Origin: Plectosphaerella cucumerina
Taxonomy: Eukaryota > Ascomycota > Sordariomycetes > Glomerellales > Plectosphaerellaceae
Length of the DNA: 64,000 nucleotides
NCBI GenBank assembly: GCA_020746995.1
Contig: JAGPXD010000004.1
Location: 3,534,001 to 3,598,000, forward strand
Reading direction: 5' to 3'
In this document: positions 42,959 through 53,578 of the stretch, in pieces
Layout of the letters: every line of letters begins with the position of its first letter
Position numbering within the stretch: position 1 is the stretch's first letter
The notes under the pieces: model-generated
Databases searched by the model: none
What the model was told of the DNA's origin: nothing
Seen by the model: only the letters and a program-made list of their open reading frames with translations
Position numbers and translations under genes: made by a program

Positions 42959-43389
42959 GTTGATGGAGGGGCTGTTGCGAGAGTTGGGAGTGTTTTGGAT
43001 GTCTGGTAGGTTTTCGGATATGTCGAAGTCGTATGTAGTCCTTATATATGCGATTGATGGCAATGATGCCGGGGGAGTGGTCGGGCGTATGTGACTCAAC
43101 GTTCTGGCGTTGTCTTTGAAGGGGAATTTTGTCTCGATGCGATAGCGGGGCAGAGTCGCTGCACTTCGAGGCGGAAGGAGGGGCAGAGGCCGATCGCTGC
43201 TTCAGAGCGGCGGGGTGCAGCACAGTGCTTATCTTATCAGTGGATGCAGGCACATCTGAGGTCCCAAGGTTCAGGGCGTCAAATGTTTTGACTCTGCCTC
43301 TTCAACAATTCTCCGTCTCGGCCTCAATTGCAGCAGCAGCACATTTGCACCGACCATGCGCTGAAGGCCAATCAGTCGCAACACCCGGC
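42959..43389. promoter_or_regulatory. Divergent promoter between HIS7 and the TFIIIC-like gene
   Basis: 431-bp shared upstream region. It contains the TGACTCA site at 43092-43098; nothing else specific recognised. Confidence 0.6.
43092..43098. promoter_or_regulatory. Gcn4/Cpc1 (bZIP) binding site TGACTCA
   Basis: Exact consensus for the general amino-acid-control activator (Gcn4 in yeast, CPC1/CpcA in filamentous fungi). It is placed about 135 bp upstream of HIS7 in a divergent promoter, so amino-acid starvation control of HIS7 is expected. Confidence 0.65.
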
Positions 43390-44822
43390 ATGGCTACAAA
43401 CCCGATTGAAGCTGCTGCAGCGGCGAGCATTGCACTCCCCGCATCCAATCCTCTCCCTCAGGGCGTCCCAGGACACACCGACGAGGACGAGGACGAGTGG
43501 GAGTATGAGTACTCAAATACCGAGACAGAGGTGAGCAGCCTGACCAATCACCCGAGCATCGGAAAGTACTGACCTCGCCGACACAGACATACTACCTCCC
43601 CGTCGACTTCTCCATCTCTCAATTCACCCGGCGCAACCGGGTCATATCGCTGGCGGCGCGTGGCGGGCATCATTATAGGAACTGGACCGGCCTCGAGCAC
43701 GTGAAGAAGCCCGAGATTAGGCATCACCGGCTACACTCGGACGATGAGGACGACGACAACAATGAGCCCCTGCTTGAGTCTGATGCCGACGAGGAGGATG
43801 ACCCTGGCGGCGATGAGGGGACTAAGGACGGCGACGGCGACGACCTCGAGGACGACGTGGATATCAACAACGGCGAGCCCGATGAGCTCCAGATCCTTGA
43901 CCTGCACTCTGAACGCCCCATCTTCCACTACCGCAAGCGCACATTCGAGGGCTCCTGGTCCCGCATCCTCGGCACAGAGCTCCTCTTCACCGAGCGCACC
44001 CCTTCCGCCGACGACGTCTCCTCCCGCGCCCGCCCTCTCCCATCAATCCGCTCCCTCCCCGGCGACGTCGACATGCTCGCCGCGACCTGGTCGCGCATCA
44101 GCACCAGGGAGATCCAGCTCCACCGCCGCGCCGCCGTCGAGGCCAAAATCGCCGATCCCCTCCGCGACTTCAAGACAGCCCACGGCATCTCCATCCCCAT
44201 CTGGAGCGACAAGACGGGTGAGCGCGCTAACCAGACGCGCTTCCTCGAGGATCTCATTGCCCTCAAGATGAAGCGTAGCGAGAAGGATAAGGTCACTGTC
44301 TACGCTCAGGCTCCGGAGGGTAATGACCGGGTATCGCGCGGGCAGAGGTCGCGCCGACGCATTTATGCCGGCGGCAGGGGCGGGATGGGTCGTGGAGGCC
44401 TCGATGGTGTCAGACCGCCGCGGAACGAGGATACACCCTCCCTACCCCTTGGCCACGGCGACGACGAGGCCGGCGACGAGGGGAGGAAGCGCCGGCGCCC
44501 TCTACCGGACGCGCGGCCGGCGAAGCTGCGGCGCCCCTACGGCACGGGCCCGTACGCTCGGAAGACGCGCGACTTGGCGGCGCTGCGTGCCGCGGCCGAG
44601 GAGCCGGATCCCTTCTCCGAGTCAACGTCGGAAGACGACGACGACCTTGACGTCTCGGACGTTGTGTCTGTCCCCACCCCCGAGCGCTGGGCAGACCTAG
44701 AGGGCGACGATGACGATTACGACGAGACCGACAGCGAGGAGGATTACGAGGATGTCTACGACGGGTCGGCCGGTGGTGATGACCAGGGGAACGGGGATGC
44801 CGTCATGGGCAATGCCTCCTGA
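43390..44822 (+). CDS. TFIIIC subunit 6 (tau55/Tfc7-like) domain protein
   Basis: Probable subunit of the Pol III factor TFIIIC that binds tRNA promoters. Two exons (43390-43530 and 43587-44822, 56-bp intron) give 458 aa. The diagnostic segment spans the splice: DEWEYEYSNTETE joined to TYYLPVDFS, the conserved start of the TFIIIC tau55-related beta-barrel, which continues through RPIFHYRKRTFEGSWSRILGTELLF. Between strands is a long acidic insert (nt 43740-43880). The C-terminal 200 residues hold an RGG-like GGRGGMGRGG run, basic patches and a strongly acidic tail. Family call rests on the N-terminal signature; Tfc7 proteins are poorly conserved elsewhere. Confidence 0.8.
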
Positions 44823-44971
44823 TGGGGTCATCCCGGGGGTGGTACGAGTCAGGATACGAGGAAGCTCGGCGGACGCGAAGGAGCCGCACACAATGATACC
44901 CCATTTCACAAGACCACATGTCACCAGACGCGCAAGTTGATGTTGTTCGATGTTTTTTCCTTCTCGAATTC

Positions 44972-45011
44972 GTTTGACCAACAGGCGATTGCAATCGCCT
45001 GTTGGTCAAAC
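44972..45011. repeat. 40-bp perfect palindrome
   Basis: Two 20-nt arms (44972-44991 and 44992-45011) are exact reverse complements with no spacer, beginning GTTTGACCAACAGG. It is centred on TTGCAA. It lies 150 bp past the stop of the upstream gene and could form a hairpin in either convergent transcript. Confidence 0.95.
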
Positions 45012-45396
45012 AAACCGAGTCGAATGTTTCTTCAATTCCGGCCACCCCATGACCGAGGTCGATCGGTCGGCGGGAGAGGCGCGAAGAAAGGAGAATATGT
45101 ACAAAGAAAGATCCCAAGTCTAAAAAGAAGCCGTGACCCTTTTTTTGTCCAACACCGAGAGGGCCCAACAGGGGTAATCAAAGTGTCGTCGACGGGGGGC
45201 CCTCTTTTTGTAAATCTGTTTTCCCAAAATAACCAACTACCCTTGGCAAATCCGTGCCGGGTAAGGTATTGTCCCATAAGCGAGTGAAAGAATGGTATAC
45301 GCCCATCCAAAAGTGAGATATCTGTAGATGATCATGACATCGTCGGAGCCCTGCGCTTGCAGGGAAGTCCGTCAGCCAGCATGGCTTTGTTTCGTG

Positions 45397-45412
45397 GTGT
45401 GTGTGTGTGTGT
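45397..45412. repeat. (GT)8 microsatellite
   Basis: Eight GT dinucleotides in the 3' flank of the barrel-domain gene. Confidence 0.9.
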
Positions 45413-45486
45413 TGTTTGTCTATGTCCCAAGCGCCGTAAAAGTCCTCAAAAGAGGAACCCCAAAAATCAAAGAGGCATTGTTCAGC

Positions 45487-46317
45487 TTAGTTGAACCACC
45501 ACTCGACCTCGGTGCGGCCAAGGTCGAGGCTGCCAAAGAGCTCGAGGAAGGCGGCCTTGGAGACGTCGACGTCGTTGGCGGCGCAGCCCATGCACTTGTC
45601 GCGGACGGTGGCGGTGACGGTCTTGCCCTTGGCGGAGATGGTGATGGTCTGATCGCACATGGGGTTGCCGTTGGACTGGGTGCCCATGACGAGGTGGGAG
45701 ATGGCGACGATGTTCTCCGAGTTGTCCTTGCCGCTGTCGTCGAAGCCGCAGGCACCCATGCCGACGTCGTAGTAGGTCAGCTCGCCGGTGTGGCTGTCGC
45801 TAGGCTTGGAGGAGCCGCCGCCGGAGACGATGTTCTGCTTGGGCGCGGCGTCCTCCTCCTTGGGGGAGGGCTGGGACTCGGGGGTGACGACGGGAGCGAC
45901 GGGGGCGGCCGAGGTGGTGGTCACGGGCTCGGGCTCCTGCTGGACGACGGGCTCGGGCTGCTGGACGGGGGCCTGGGAGGTGGTGGGCGCGGGCTCCGGG
46001 GTGGGTGCGGGCTGCTGGACGACGGGAGCGGTGGTGGTGGGCTTCTCGGGCTCGAAGAACTGGGCGTCCTGGGTGTTGACGGAGGAGGTGGAGGAGGTGG
46101 AAGGCTCCGGGGCGGGCTCAGCGCCGGGGGTGACCCAGACGGTGGTGGTGGTGTCGATGATCTCCGTCACGTAGGCATACTCGGTCACCCACTCGGTGAC
46201 GACCTCGGCGGCGCGCTTGGCATGCTTCTGGTGGACATGGCGCTTGTTGTGGGCGTGAGGCTGGGCAACGGCAGCCGAGGCAAGGACGGCGCAGAGGACG
46301 GCGGAGGTAGTCTTCAT
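45487..46317 (-). CDS. Secreted double-psi beta-barrel (RlpA/expansin-like) protein
   Basis: Intronless, 276 aa. Signal peptide MKTTSAVLCAVLASAAVA, then a His/Lys-rich propeptide ending in a Kex2-type KR (KHAKR before AAEVV). Next come VTE-rich repeats (VVTEWVTEYAYVTEI) like those in fungal cell-wall proteins, and a ~100-residue Pro/Gln/Thr linker with repeated PxPVVQQ units. The C-terminal ~100 residues form the barrel: ELTYYDVGMGACG, ISHLVMG, CDQTITI, VTATVRDKCMGC, and the Asp in NDVDVS. Cys residues fit two disulfides. Fungal relatives are expansin-like or 'riboflavin-aldehyde-forming-like' wall proteins; enzymatic activity is not established. Wall-linked or secreted location is inferred. 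Confidence 0.88.
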   Translation of the reverse strand: MKTTSAVLCAVLASAAVAQPHAHNKRHVHQKHAKRAAEVVTEWVTEYAYVTEIIDTTTTVWVTPGAEPAPEPSTSSTSSVNTQDAQFFEPEKPTTTAPVVQQPAPTPEPAPTTSQAPVQQPEPVVQQEPEPVTTTSAAPVAPVVTPESQPSPKEEDAAPKQNIVSGGGSSKPSDSHTGELTYYDVGMGACGFDDSGKDNSENIVAISHLVMGTQSNGNPMCDQTITISAKGKTVTATVRDKCMGCAANDVDVSKAAFLELFGSLDLGRTEVEWWFN

Positions 46318-48403
46318 GTTGGCGGAACGGGGGAGGTTGGGATGAGGTGTGAAGAAGGGAGAAAAGCTGAGGGGGGGACGCTGCCTGGCGTTCTTTTCTG
46401 GGGCTTTTGGGTCTGGGGTGAAGGTTCCTGACTGAGGCTGGGGCTCGAAGCAGGAATGTGCAAGTGGTGCTGCTGTTGTTCTGGGGGATAACACTGGCGG
46501 ATATCCAAGGAATGTTGCGAGTGTGGCGCGGTTGGTCTTCTTGCGGGAAGGAAGGTTTTGGTGTTTGGGAGCTCTCGGAACTCTGGAACAGACTCTGTAA
46601 AAGAGGGATACAAGTTGGCGAGCGCTGCTCAGGTGTCTTGATGATCGAAGGAACGTTGTTGTTTTGCGAAACAAGGAGGGTGCTTGAGAGGAGAGAAGAG
46701 GCAAGGGGGGGAGCCAAGGCGCATGAAGAGGGAGCAGCGCCGGGGATCTTTAAGCACGAACCGGGGACAGGCCTGGACGGGCAGAATGGCAGCGGCAGCG
46801 GCAGCGGCAACGGTGGATGGGGGGGGGGGGAGGGCTCAGGTCCGGGCTGGCGGGAGATGTGTGCGTGCGTTGCGTGGAGGGTGTGTGGGCGGGTGGAGAA
46901 GAAACCGACGGAGGCTGGTGCCAAGGACGGGCAGGGCAAGGCAGGGCAGGGCGTGTGAGGGATAATTCCTGGGATAGGCAAAGGCCCAGGTGGTAAAAAG
47001 AAGACCAGGGTGGCGGACGAAAAAAGAAGCAAACCGAGCAGGCCATCCGTCATGTGTTGTAGAAACTGGGCATCATCCATGGAGCGTCGGAGCGGCCTGA
47101 TGATCGCAATACACATATGCCCTCTCTTCAAGTCTGATATACCCTCTCCTTGTCCCATAGCTCCCTCGTCCGTCCCAGCACCGAGGAAGCTGTCGAGTAT
47201 TGTTTCCCGGGTGTTGTTTGGACGGGTGGTCGCTCGCCGCGATTGGGACGAACAGCTGGGTAGACGGCTGTTCGTGGCTTTGAAACATGTGCGAAGCCGC
47301 AAAACAACGAGCCCTCCTCCCCTTCCCTTCCCTTTCCTTTCCCCCCCTCCTCCCACCCCTCCCTGCGCCGGACCTCGGGAGTGGAGAGACTGTGTGGTAT
47401 GGTGTGGTGTGGGAGCCCGATGGCGCAGCCCTCACGGATGAAAGACGGCGTGGTAACGGACAGGGGGAGGCGGCGCCCTCGGTCTTTTCGTCACCCTCCA
47501 AGAGGAGCACGACCTGGACCTGGCAGCCTGGACCTGGGACAGAGCCGGGAGTTCCTTGCAGCTGCAAGGTACCCTCCAATGGCGGCCTCTCGTGTCCTGA
47601 CTAGCCAGGGGCTTCTTGGGCCTAGCACACCCTAGTACACCCTCCGCCCGCGTCTCGACGGCTGTGATCCGGGACGATCAGCGAGACGAAGGAAAGCAAA
47701 AAACCGGGGCGACCAACCCGTCACTCGGGGGGCGTGGAAAATTCTCTCATCGCGCACACCCGACGCTGGCTGCTGTGCGGTGCGTGCTGTGCTGTACCAA
47801 GTGCTGTACAGTCTGTACTTGTGCCGGTGGAGAGTCAAGACGCCGCCGTCCACACCTTTTTCTGCACCAAGACCTTTCGATCGCCGCTCGTTCGGGTCCA
47901 GACTCGCTGTTGCTGCAGTAGTCGGTGGACACGTCGAGCCTGTCCACCGCCGTCGACCGCACTGGAAGAACTGGAAGAGTCATGCCCAGCGACCAACAGG
48001 CATTTTTCGCGCTCCCCCCTTCCCCTCCTTCGCTGTGTTGAGTTTTTTCTTCGGGTCCTGTTTTTTTACCGCGCACCCCCTCTCCGGGGCACACCGTCAG
48101 TCAGCCCACGGGCAGACTCGGTGACCCGTCGTCCTGCGACAGTGGCGGCGGTGGCTGGGCAACCAACCAACCGACCAGAACCGGACCGTGCCAACCAGGC
48201 CTCGCTCGCTCGTGTCTTCGACTCTTCGACTCTTCGACCTTCTCCCGATCCCGTGCCGTACCGTGCGCGTCCAGGCCTCTCCCTCGGTGTGCTGACTCTC
48301 TCCCTTGCGACGGGCTGGAAGAAAAAAAAAGGCAGTTGCATTTGTGTCGCTCATGATGCCCGTGACGCCGTCCTACCCCCTGACTCCGTGCCCTCAGGCG
48401 CTA
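46318..48403. other. Intergenic region (~2.1 kb)
   Basis: Long upstream region of the barrel-domain gene and 3' flank of the methyltransferase gene. It holds a G9 run near 46817 and long polypyrimidine runs around 47310-47365. Large frames on both strands (46118-47356 minus, 47734-48480 plus) are low in complexity and have no domain; not called. Confidence 0.5.
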
Positions 48404-49576
48404 CTACTGTGCGCTGGTGCCCTCCACCTCAGGCTCTGGAGTTGTCGCCTTTTGCTTCTGCTGTGCCTTCTTGCTCCTGAAGGTGTAAAGGAAGAGTCCC
48501 TCTCTGCTGAACACAGGCCTGTCCTCGTCCGCGACCTGCTCGACGACAAACATCTTCTGCGCTTTCTTCAGGAACTTGGGGTCCGCACGCCTCCTCTTCT
48601 TGAAGCAGAAGTAGACGGTGGCGTTTTCGTTCAGCGCCAACAGGTCCGACAGCGTTTGCTGCAGTAGCGGGAACGCGGGCTCGAAGTAGACGCAGTCCGC
48701 CGCCAAAATCACGTCGGGCCTCAGAGCCACAACGGCCTCGGGGAGAGGTTCGCCCCTGATTGAAGACATGTTGTGTTAGCCAGAGTGTTGGTCTGATGTG
48801 TCTGGCCCACGGCGCTGCCACGACACCTTGCGTCGGGCGGAACTCCGTGGGTCGCTCCTTTGGCAGAAAGCCGTGGGACCCGAACCGCGTGGCACAAACC
48901 CCGGGGCAGGGGAGGGGCTCTTGACATGTTCACATACCAGTTCAGGATGAGGTGCTTTACCCGGTCCTCCAGACTGTTCAGCCCAATGTTGTGTCCCATC
49001 AGATGGAACATCTCGTCCTGGTCCCTATCCTCTTGGTTAGCACCACTGAGAGGGAGGGGGACGGGCAACAAACGTGATGATCATCGGCTGCTTAGTCTGC
49101 ACCTGGCAACCCTTGGCAACTGCCAAGCCCACAAGACCGCCTCCCGCACCAAGCTCCAGTCTGTTGGGAGGGTCAGTAAAAAAGGACCCTGAATTTGGCG
49201 CGGCGCGCATGTGATGGGATGGGTGTTGCCCCTCCACCCCGCGGCTGGATCGCGTCCCCCTCTCCTCTCGGGCAACAGAAACTCACATCCTCGCATCTCG
49301 CAGGTCCTCGCGATGATACCGCAGCATGTGCTTCGCAAGCACCATGCCCGCTGGCCACGTCTGGCCGCCGCACCCGTTGGTCAGGTCCTCGTGAAGCCGC
49401 AGCGGCGAGGCCAGGAGGCCGTCAATGTCGAAACTCGACGTCTGCGCCGCCTTGTACACGGGCAGCGGCACGCTGAGCTCCTCGGCGAAGGACAGGGGCG
49501 AGAATTCGGGCGATGGCGCCGACGTCGGTGCGGACATCTCCGACGCGGGCACCAGCGGCGTTTCGAGGATTCTCAT
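48404..49576 (-). CDS. Class I protein-lysine methyltransferase (EFM6/METTL21 type)
   Basis: SAM-dependent methyltransferase of the lysine-methyltransferase-16 group; the closest fungal model is Efm6, which methylates elongation factor 1A (substrate by analogy only). Four exons: 49576-49287, 49160-49074, 49024-48938 and 48755-48404, giving 271 aa; introns of 126, 49 and 182 bp, all phases agree. Splicing rebuilds SAM motif I RILELGAGGGLVGLAVAKG (~residue 95-113), the PMIITDQDEMF post-I loop, HLILNWGEPLPE, and the DxxY-type motif PDVILAADCVYFEP. The N-terminal GGQTWPAGMVLAKHM segment is the family's SAM-pocket entry. The C-terminus is Lys/Gln-rich and disordered. Splice model inferred by hand. 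Confidence 0.85.
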
Positions 49577-50120
49577 TGTGATGGTTGTGGTGGTGTTCCG
49601 CTGATTCAAGCTCGGCAACAAGGCGAGGTGGTCAAACGGATACTGGAAACACTGTCAAGGGCGACACTTTTCGGTGGGGGTCGTGGCGTTGATGCGGTGA
49701 GGGATGCTGATGTCTTTCTTGCGGCTTGCAGGCGACGCTGTCATCGACTTTTAGGGGGCGAAGGAGGACAGGAGACTTTAATGCCCTCATTCACCGCTAC
49801 GACTTCAAGCGCCGCCCTTGCAGCGTCTCTCCTTCCGTGCTCCTAACTTCGGGGGCAAGAGGGGCTCCGGGCAGCTCTTTCCGCAACGACCGAAGCCGAC
49901 GACGATCTAGGCCCGGGTCCTCTTTCCTCGTCTCAGAGGCTTTTTCGTGTGTTTGCTAATCTGCGAACACCTGCCCAAAGAAGCGAGCCGCGATAAGGAT
50001 CAACTTGATTACATAATCATAACGCCCACATGATTGCCTGGAAGTTCCTCACTGACAGATCTTGGACGGTTCTGCCATATTAACACATTATTGCGAGACA
50101 TCGAAGCCCTTCTCAACGCC
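49577..50120. other. Divergent intergenic region
   Basis: Between the methyltransferase gene and the second F-box-like gene. No gene or RNA seen. Confidence 0.5.
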
Positions 50121-51563
50121 ATGCCATCCCTCTCCGACCTACCGACGGAGCTATTGCAGGCCATTCTTGTGTACACGACCAAGGCAGACAACCTGTCTCT
50201 TTCGACGGTAAACCGGCGGCTCTCTGACGAAGCCCGGGCGCGACTTTACCAAGACATCACCCTGGAATGGAAGACGGAGGAGATTCCGCCCGTGTGCAAA
50301 CTATTGCAAACACTAATCGAACACAAGGAGCTTCGAACACTCGTCAGGTCTCTCCATCTAAGCGGTCAAGGCCCCTTGGATATAGACATCCACACACCAG
50401 TCATTCCTCTGGCACTAGATGCAGACAAGGCGTCCTCAATCATCCGCAGCACTCGTTTCCCACATGTAGAGACGTGGGAGACTGCCTTCCGAGAGGGGAA
50501 TCTGGATGCTATTTTGGCGTTACTCGTTACTCTCCTACCTCAACTCATCCGCCTCTCCGTCATCCAAAACTTTGCCAGAGACAGCCGTATTCTCAGTCGG
50601 ACGGTCTTTTATGCCGCCCAATCACCAACTCCTGAAGCAGAGGCAGGCAGCGACCACGATTTCCGGCCGGACGTTTCCAAGCTACTCGATGTGACCATCT
50701 GCCAACGGCGCATCGGAGAAGCGTTGTACCGGGCAATTCGTCCCTTCAAGAACACCCCAGCTATACTCGGCTGGTTCTACCTCCCATCCGTCCAACGTCT
50801 GAGCCTCTCGATTGATAACCCTTTCGACTTCGCCTGGCCATCGCCACTGCCGCCGAAGCCGCAACACCTGGAGACTCTATTCCTCGACCAGATTCGCGAG
50901 TACAGAGCGCTCCCCATACTTGCAGCCTGCCCTAGGGTCAAGGAGCTGAATTGGAACCTGCGCCATGAAGCTGGACCCGACAGCGACGTTCTCCCGGACC
51001 CACCGGTCGTCGATCTACAGGCATTGACCGCAGCCCTGGCACCTCTACGCGACTCCTTGGAGGTTCTGACTCTAGGGGGAGAGCTCGTGCCGGGTGAATC
51101 AGAGCTTGACGTGCCACCAGTCACATACTCAGGCATTCTGGATCTTGCAATACTCACTAAAGTGAGAACCCTATCGGTCCCCTGGATTTTCTACATGGGC
51201 AAGAGTCTGCAGGAGGGGAAGACGATTGGACACCCCTCAACCGTGCCCCCGAGACTCACGCGGCTGATCATTGACGATGGTTTCGAATATGACGACAGCA
51301 CCACCTGGGAAGACCCAGAAATGCGCGCAGCCGCACGCAAATTCTTGGAAGAGTATAGGCCACAGTATACACCACATCTTCGCGAGCTCGGTCTGCACCC
51401 CGGCCTCTTGGAGGACGTCTCGAGGGACGAGCTAGAACCTCTGGCCGAAAAGTTGGGCCTCGCATTCGCGTCCGACACTTCGATATTTAAGACCAGATGC
51501 ATGAAAAAGCCACCTCTGCCTTTTTGCTGGACCTGGGATCCCCCACCCCATGTGTCCGTCTAA
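50121..51563 (+). CDS. F-box-like / leucine-rich protein
   Basis: Intronless, 480 aa. The N-terminus MPSLSDLPTELLQAILVYT with NLSLSTVNRRLSDEARARLYQDI is a typical fungal F-box. The rest has spaced Leu-rich strands (LRTLVRSLHLSG, LPQLIRLSVI, VQRLSLSI, LEVLTLGGEL) as in LRR-like substrate-binding domains. A role as SCF ubiquitin-ligase adaptor is inferred; no target is predicted. It is a different gene from the F-box-like protein at 14349, with no obvious close similarity. The ATG at 50121 is the first in frame and starts directly at the F-box. Confidence 0.78.
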   Translation: MPSLSDLPTELLQAILVYTTKADNLSLSTVNRRLSDEARARLYQDITLEWKTEEIPPVCKLLQTLIEHKELRTLVRSLHLSGQGPLDIDIHTPVIPLALDADKASSIIRSTRFPHVETWETAFREGNLDAILALLVTLLPQLIRLSVIQNFARDSRILSRTVFYAAQSPTPEAEAGSDHDFRPDVSKLLDVTICQRRIGEALYRAIRPFKNTPAILGWFYLPSVQRLSLSIDNPFDFAWPSPLPPKPQHLETLFLDQIREYRALPILAACPRVKELNWNLRHEAGPDSDVLPDPPVVDLQALTAALAPLRDSLEVLTLGGELVPGESELDVPPVTYSGILDLAILTKVRTLSVPWIFYMGKSLQEGKTIGHPSTVPPRLTRLIIDDGFEYDDSTTWEDPEMRAAARKFLEEYRPQYTPHLRELGLHPGLLEDVSRDELEPLAEKLGLAFASDTSIFKTRCMKKPPLPFCWTWDPPPHVSV

Positions 51564-52128
51564 ACAGCACATGCGAAGATGGAAAGTCTCTGCTCAGTCA
51601 TAATTCTCGCCCGGGCTAATCGCAGGTCCCAAGCTGGCGTGAGTGGCTTGACCCAAGGTCCTCTAGATCGTAGTGTTCAGGCGCTGTGTCCTTATCGAGG
51701 TATGTGACGCCTTCTTGCAAAAATGCCAATCACAGCGGAACTTTGGCGATGATACTCTTGTCAGCCTCTCAACGAAAGAAGCGAGCCATGTTAAAGACCC
51801 AACGAGTGGCCTGCTCATAATCACCACGTTCACTGCTCAATTCGTGATGAACAATATGTGCGCGGAGTACGATTGCCAGGCTGTGATTGGTGGACGAAGC
51901 GACTCTGCCGGCACATCTCGTCTGTTGTGTTGTTGTGCCAGGTGTGAAAACAGCCGCAATATTTGAACAACTCACACAACGAGGTTCATCCGTGAACCGT
52001 ACTGAAAAGCTGTCACCGAGCTGATCCGCGCCCATCTTTCCATCCGCGTCAACGAGAATCCCTCTTCCTTCTCTTCCATACTGCTTGTCCGCTCGGAAGC
52101 CAGGGACCGAGCTTCTCGCGCAGTCAAC
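51564..52128. other. Intergenic region
   Basis: 3' flank of the F-box-like gene and leader of the orphan gene. Nothing recognised. Confidence 0.5.
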
Positions 52129-53578
52129 ATGTCGACCCCAACCGAGAAGCAATTTAAGGCAGACGTCGAAGGCGGGAAAATCATCATCGACAGTCATTAC
52201 ATGTTACTTCAAATCGCGATCATATATGCAGAGCGTGAGTACACAGTGTTTCACGCCGCCGAGAAGCTTCATTCGCATGGGTGGTCATTTGGCAAAGGAA
52301 GCCTACGGTTCAACCGGTATACTACACTCCGAGTCGGAAGCCGCGATCCCGTGGCGGAAGAATCGATTTGACACGTACTAACGGCCAACCGGAAGCACCC
52401 TGGATGTGTTCTACGTAGCACAGCTACTTGCCAGTATTTACCGCGCGACCGATGCCTACATGAAGGAACCTGAAGGCAACGACATATACTACGATAACTT
52501 CGAAGCCTTCTACGGCAAATACTACCACCTTCTACACGAAGAGGTGTGGAAGGAGTATTATACACCATCATTCCTTGCGCACCCATCGACGGCTCGCTTC
52601 TGGCGCCTCCCCAACATTCGGGACCTCACAAACTCAAGCGAGCAGCTGACCGGCACGTGGCTAAGGGGTACCAGTACTGGTCACTCTACCAAGCTACCAC
52701 GCTGGGCGTATATTGTTACCCGCACCCACTACAGACAGCCAACCATCCCGAAGGCCACAGTAAGACAGCTGGCTGCATCCACACTTCAGGACGCCACATC
52801 TCGTCAACGCAAGGACTGTCCCGATATCCAACCTTACTCGGAGACCCAGACCAGGTTCTGGCTGAACAAGATGAGATTCGAGAGCATTGACGTCAGACCC
52901 TACAAAGAGTTATGGCGTCTTAATGAGTTGTTCGGTTGCCGTGTTGCGAACGGGGATTACGATGTGCGCGAGTGGGAGATACACTACTCCCGAGAGCGAT
53001 GGGAATCGACCGAGGCTCAGGCCCAAGTTGTTGAGCCGGACCTGGACGGCACTCGAAAGAGTGAAATGCAGTGGCGTGGTCAGAATAGGGGGGGCGAGGC
53101 GTGCGAAATTGGTTGGGCGGAGGAGCTAGGCGGCGAGGAGGAGATCATGTTCCTCGCGGCTGTTGCGGCGGAGGAGATCGAGGCTCTCGTGAAGGAGGAG
53201 GCCGGGGCCGGCACTGTCGACGGAGACACCATGACCGGCCTGAACTATGCGATACGTTCGCATATGATCCTAGGGGTCTTGCGCACGGCGTTTGAGACGG
53301 AGACGCACCGGCCACGACATATCGACGACCTGAAGCGACAGATCACGAGCGCCGGTAGACTTGACGACGAGACCGTCGGGCCATGGGTCGAGAAAGTGCT
53401 GGAGATCGTGGAGCCTTACGCCAAGAGGACTCGCCCTACTGATGTGCCGGGCTGGAGCAAGCTACTCCAGCTCATCCTGGAGGAGAACGGACAGCTCTTT
53501 GGGAGATGGAAGCAGATGGGCGAGCCCAAGAATCCCTTTCAATTGGGGCCCAGGATGGACTTGGTAACAGAGGGGTAG
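52129..53578 (+). CDS. Orphan protein of unknown function
   Basis: Proposed two exons (52129-52234 and 52419-53578) give 421 aa; the 184-bp intron has a GTGAGT donor, a perfect TACTAAC branch point (52376-52382) and a TAG acceptor at 52416-52418, and the frame closes. No family recognised. The N-terminal third is Tyr-rich (YYDNFEAFYGKYYHLLHEEVWKEYY is partly aromatic); the middle is Trp/Arg-rich and polar; the C-terminus is acidic and helical (AAEEIEALVKEEAG). No signal peptide or membrane span. Base usage is less G/C-biased at third positions in the first half than in neighbouring housekeeping genes, which fits a young or lineage-specific gene. An alternative is that only the second open frame (ATG 52460) is translated. 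Confidence 0.5.

Larger units (their letters stand above)
44823..45486. other. Convergent intergenic region with a 40-bp palindrome
   Basis: 3' flanks of the TFIIIC-like gene (plus) and the barrel-domain gene (minus). It contains the palindrome at 44972-45011 and a GT dinucleotide repeat at 45397-45412. Confidence 0.6.

Noticed and set aside
41243..43009. 588-codon open frame antisense to HIS7
   Set aside because: Mirror of a G/C3-rich gene; composition dominated by Val, Ala, Gly, Asp and Leu, no motif. HIS7 on the other strand is certain.
46118..47356. 412-codon minus-strand frame spanning the barrel-domain gene promoter
   Set aside because: Pro/Ser-rich translation of polypyrimidine sequence that overlaps the real gene in another frame.
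47734..48480. 248-codon plus-strand frame
   Set aside because: Arg/Ser/Pro/Cys-rich, no ordered domain, and runs into the methyltransferase gene on the other strand.
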